The notes below the pieces were generated by a model. It was not told the DNA's origin. It ran no database searches and saw only the letters and a program-made list of their open reading frames with translations. Shown in pieces: positions 4,873-5,951 of a stretch of DNA of 5,951 nt. This stretch comes from SIG644 sp045613985. Its GTDB lineage: Bacteria; Bacillota; Clostridia; Oscillospirales; CAG-272. The stretch covers positions 1 through 5,951 of the forward strand of contig JAZLCA010000024.1 of NCBI GenBank assembly GCA_045613985.1, in the 5' to 3' direction. Positions within the stretch are counted from its first letter, which is position 1, and every line of letters begins with the position of its first letter. A program made the position numbers and the translations under genes.

Positions 4873-5951
4873 ATGATCGACATTAAATATATCAAGGAAA
4901 ATCCCGAAGAAGTCATCGAACGCTATGCAACCAAGGGCAAGGATGCCCGCGAGGAGATCACCAAAATTCTGGAGCTGGATGCACAGCGCCGCGCTCTGAT
5001 CGTTGAGGGCGAAACGCTCAAGGCAGAGCAGAACAAGACCAACAAGCTCATTCCCCAGTACAAGAAAGAGGGAAGAGACTTCGCTCCCATTTTCGCCGAG
5101 CTCAAGGAAATCGCCAACAAGACCAAGGCGATCGACGAGCAGCTGCGCGCCGTTGAGGGCGAATACAATGCCCTGATGCTGGGTCTGCCCAACCTGCCCG
5201 ACCGTGACCTCAAGCCGGGCGGAAAAGAGAACAACGAGCCGCTTCGCTACTGGGGCGAGCCCAGAAAGTTTGATTTCGAGGCCAAGAATCACGTGGATCT
5301 TTGCACGGATCTGGGTCTGATCGACTACAAAAGAGGTACCAAGCTGTCCGGCCCGGGCTTCTGGATCTATCGCGGCATGGGCGCAAGATTGGAATGGGCT
5401 CTGCTCAACTACTTTATCGACACCCACCTGGGCGACGGTTACGAGCTGATCCTGCCTCCCCACATGCTGGAATACGAGTGCGGCGTGACGGCGGGCCAGT
5501 TCCCCAAGTTTGCCGACGAGGTATTCAAGATCGCCAACCCCACCGACAACCGTTCCTTGTACATGCTGCCCACCGCCGAGGCCGCACTGGCGTCTCTGTA
5601 CCGCGGTGAGCTTCTGACCGAGGCCGATCTGCCCAAAAAGCTGGTCAGCTACACCCCCTGCTTCCGTCGTGAGGCCGGCTCCTACCGTTCGGACGAGCGC
5701 GGCATGGTGCGCGGACATCAGTTCAACAAGGTCGAAATGTTCCAGTACACGCTGCCCGAGCAGTCGGATGCGGCATTCGAAGAGCTGGTAACCAAGGCAG
5801 AGGCTCTGGTCAGCGGTCTGGGCTTCCACTTCCGTACCGTCAAGCTGGCGGCAGAGGACTGCTCGGCATCCATGGCTCGCACCTACGACATCGAGATCAA
5901 CATTCCGTCCATGAACGGCTATAAGGAGGTTTCGTCGGTTTCCAACGCGCG
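4873..5951 (+). CDS. serS: Seryl-tRNA synthetase, N-terminal ~360 residues (3' end outside window)
   Basis: Class II aminoacyl-tRNA synthetase that charges tRNA-Ser (and tRNA-Sec where present). 359 full codons are visible, of a usual 420-430. The start MIDIKYIKENPEEV is typical and is preceded by AGGAAAGGA (4854-4862) with 10-nt spacing. Residues about 27-105 form the long helical, highly charged coiled-coil arm that holds the tRNA-Ser long variable arm. The catalytic core shows GYELILPPHML (189-199, motif 1 region), LPTAE (232-236, serine-binding TAE loop), and motif 2 CFRREAGSYRSDERGMVRGHQF (263-284, in two parts: FRREAGS and the RGMVRGHQF loop). TYDIEINIPSMNGYKEVSS (337-355) leads toward motif 3, which is beyond the edge. 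Compared with E. coli SerRS as I recall it, VPLTN after TAE reads AALAS, and CTGDMG reads AAEDCS. It therefore belongs to a divergent subtype, which I associate with Clostridia. It is probably cotranscribed with parA-parB; I see no promoter in the 31-nt gap. Confidence 0.95.
   Translation, partial: MIDIKYIKENPEEVIERYATKGKDAREEITKILELDAQRRALIVEGETLKAEQNKTNKLIPQYKKEGRDFAPIFAELKEIANKTKAIDEQLRAVEGEYNALMLGLPNLPDRDLKPGGKENNEPLRYWGEPRKFDFEAKNHVDLCTDLGLIDYKRGTKLSGPGFWIYRGMGARLEWALLNYFIDTHLGDGYELILPPHMLEYECGVTAGQFPKFADEVFKIANPTDNRSLYMLPTAEAALASLYRGELLTEADLPKKLVSYTPCFRREAGSYRSDERGMVRGHQFNKVEMFQYTLPEQSDAAFEELVTKAEALVSGLGFHFRTVKLAAEDCSASMARTYDIEINIPSMNGYKEVSSVSNA

Noticed and set aside
5355..5362. CCCGGG inside serS as a Noc binding site
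   Set aside because: The flanks are GC-rich rather than ATTT and AAAT, so it does not resemble the Noc consensus.
4798..5829. Long minus-strand open frame (343 codons) opposite serS
   Set aside because: It lies fully antisense to a clear seryl-tRNA synthetase, has no recognisable domain, and is explained by the codon bias of serS, which leaves few antisense stops.

Overview
This is a chromosomal segment from a Gram-positive bacterium of the Firmicutes (Bacillota), probably a Clostridia member near the Ruminococcaceae/Oscillospiraceae. That placement rests on gene order and protein similarity recalled from memory, not on a search. All genes lie on the + strand. The order mnmG (gidA) - rsmG (gidB) - noc - parA (soj) - parB (spo0J) is the classic origin-proximal arrangement of Firmicutes, so the window very likely lies close to oriC. 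No origin or convincing DnaA-box cluster is visible inside it.

Layout: 1-937 is the C-terminal half of mnmG (tRNA uridine-34 modification). 949-1704 is rsmG (16S rRNA m7G methyltransferase), closed by an intrinsic terminator whose loop holds the rsmG stop codon. 1719-1889 is an intergenic region with a likely extended -10 promoter for noc. 1890-2903 is a Noc-type ParB paralogue. 2904-3150 is a regulatory and segregation region with three perfect 16-bp parS palindromes, a strong sigma-A-type promoter and a leader with two hairpins. 3151-3912 is parA and 3930-4841 is parB. serS (seryl-tRNA synthetase) starts at 4873 and runs off the right edge.

How it works together: ParB should load on the parS triplet, slide as a CTP-dependent clamp and interact with ParA and SMC to organise and segregate the origin. 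Noc, a ParB paralogue, is expected to use a different DNA site and to protect the nucleoid from division. The HTH residues that separate ParB from Noc specificity differ between the two proteins in the expected way. parA, parB and serS are closely spaced with no terminator between them, so they probably share the promoter at 3043-3071.

The window is mainly a well-known housekeeping locus, and I see no new defence, mobile or biosynthetic system. The points most worth a second look are the dense parS triplet between noc and parA, a possible amphipathic membrane-targeting helix at the Noc N-terminus, the dyad elements at the parA promoter and leader, and a divergent SerRS subtype.
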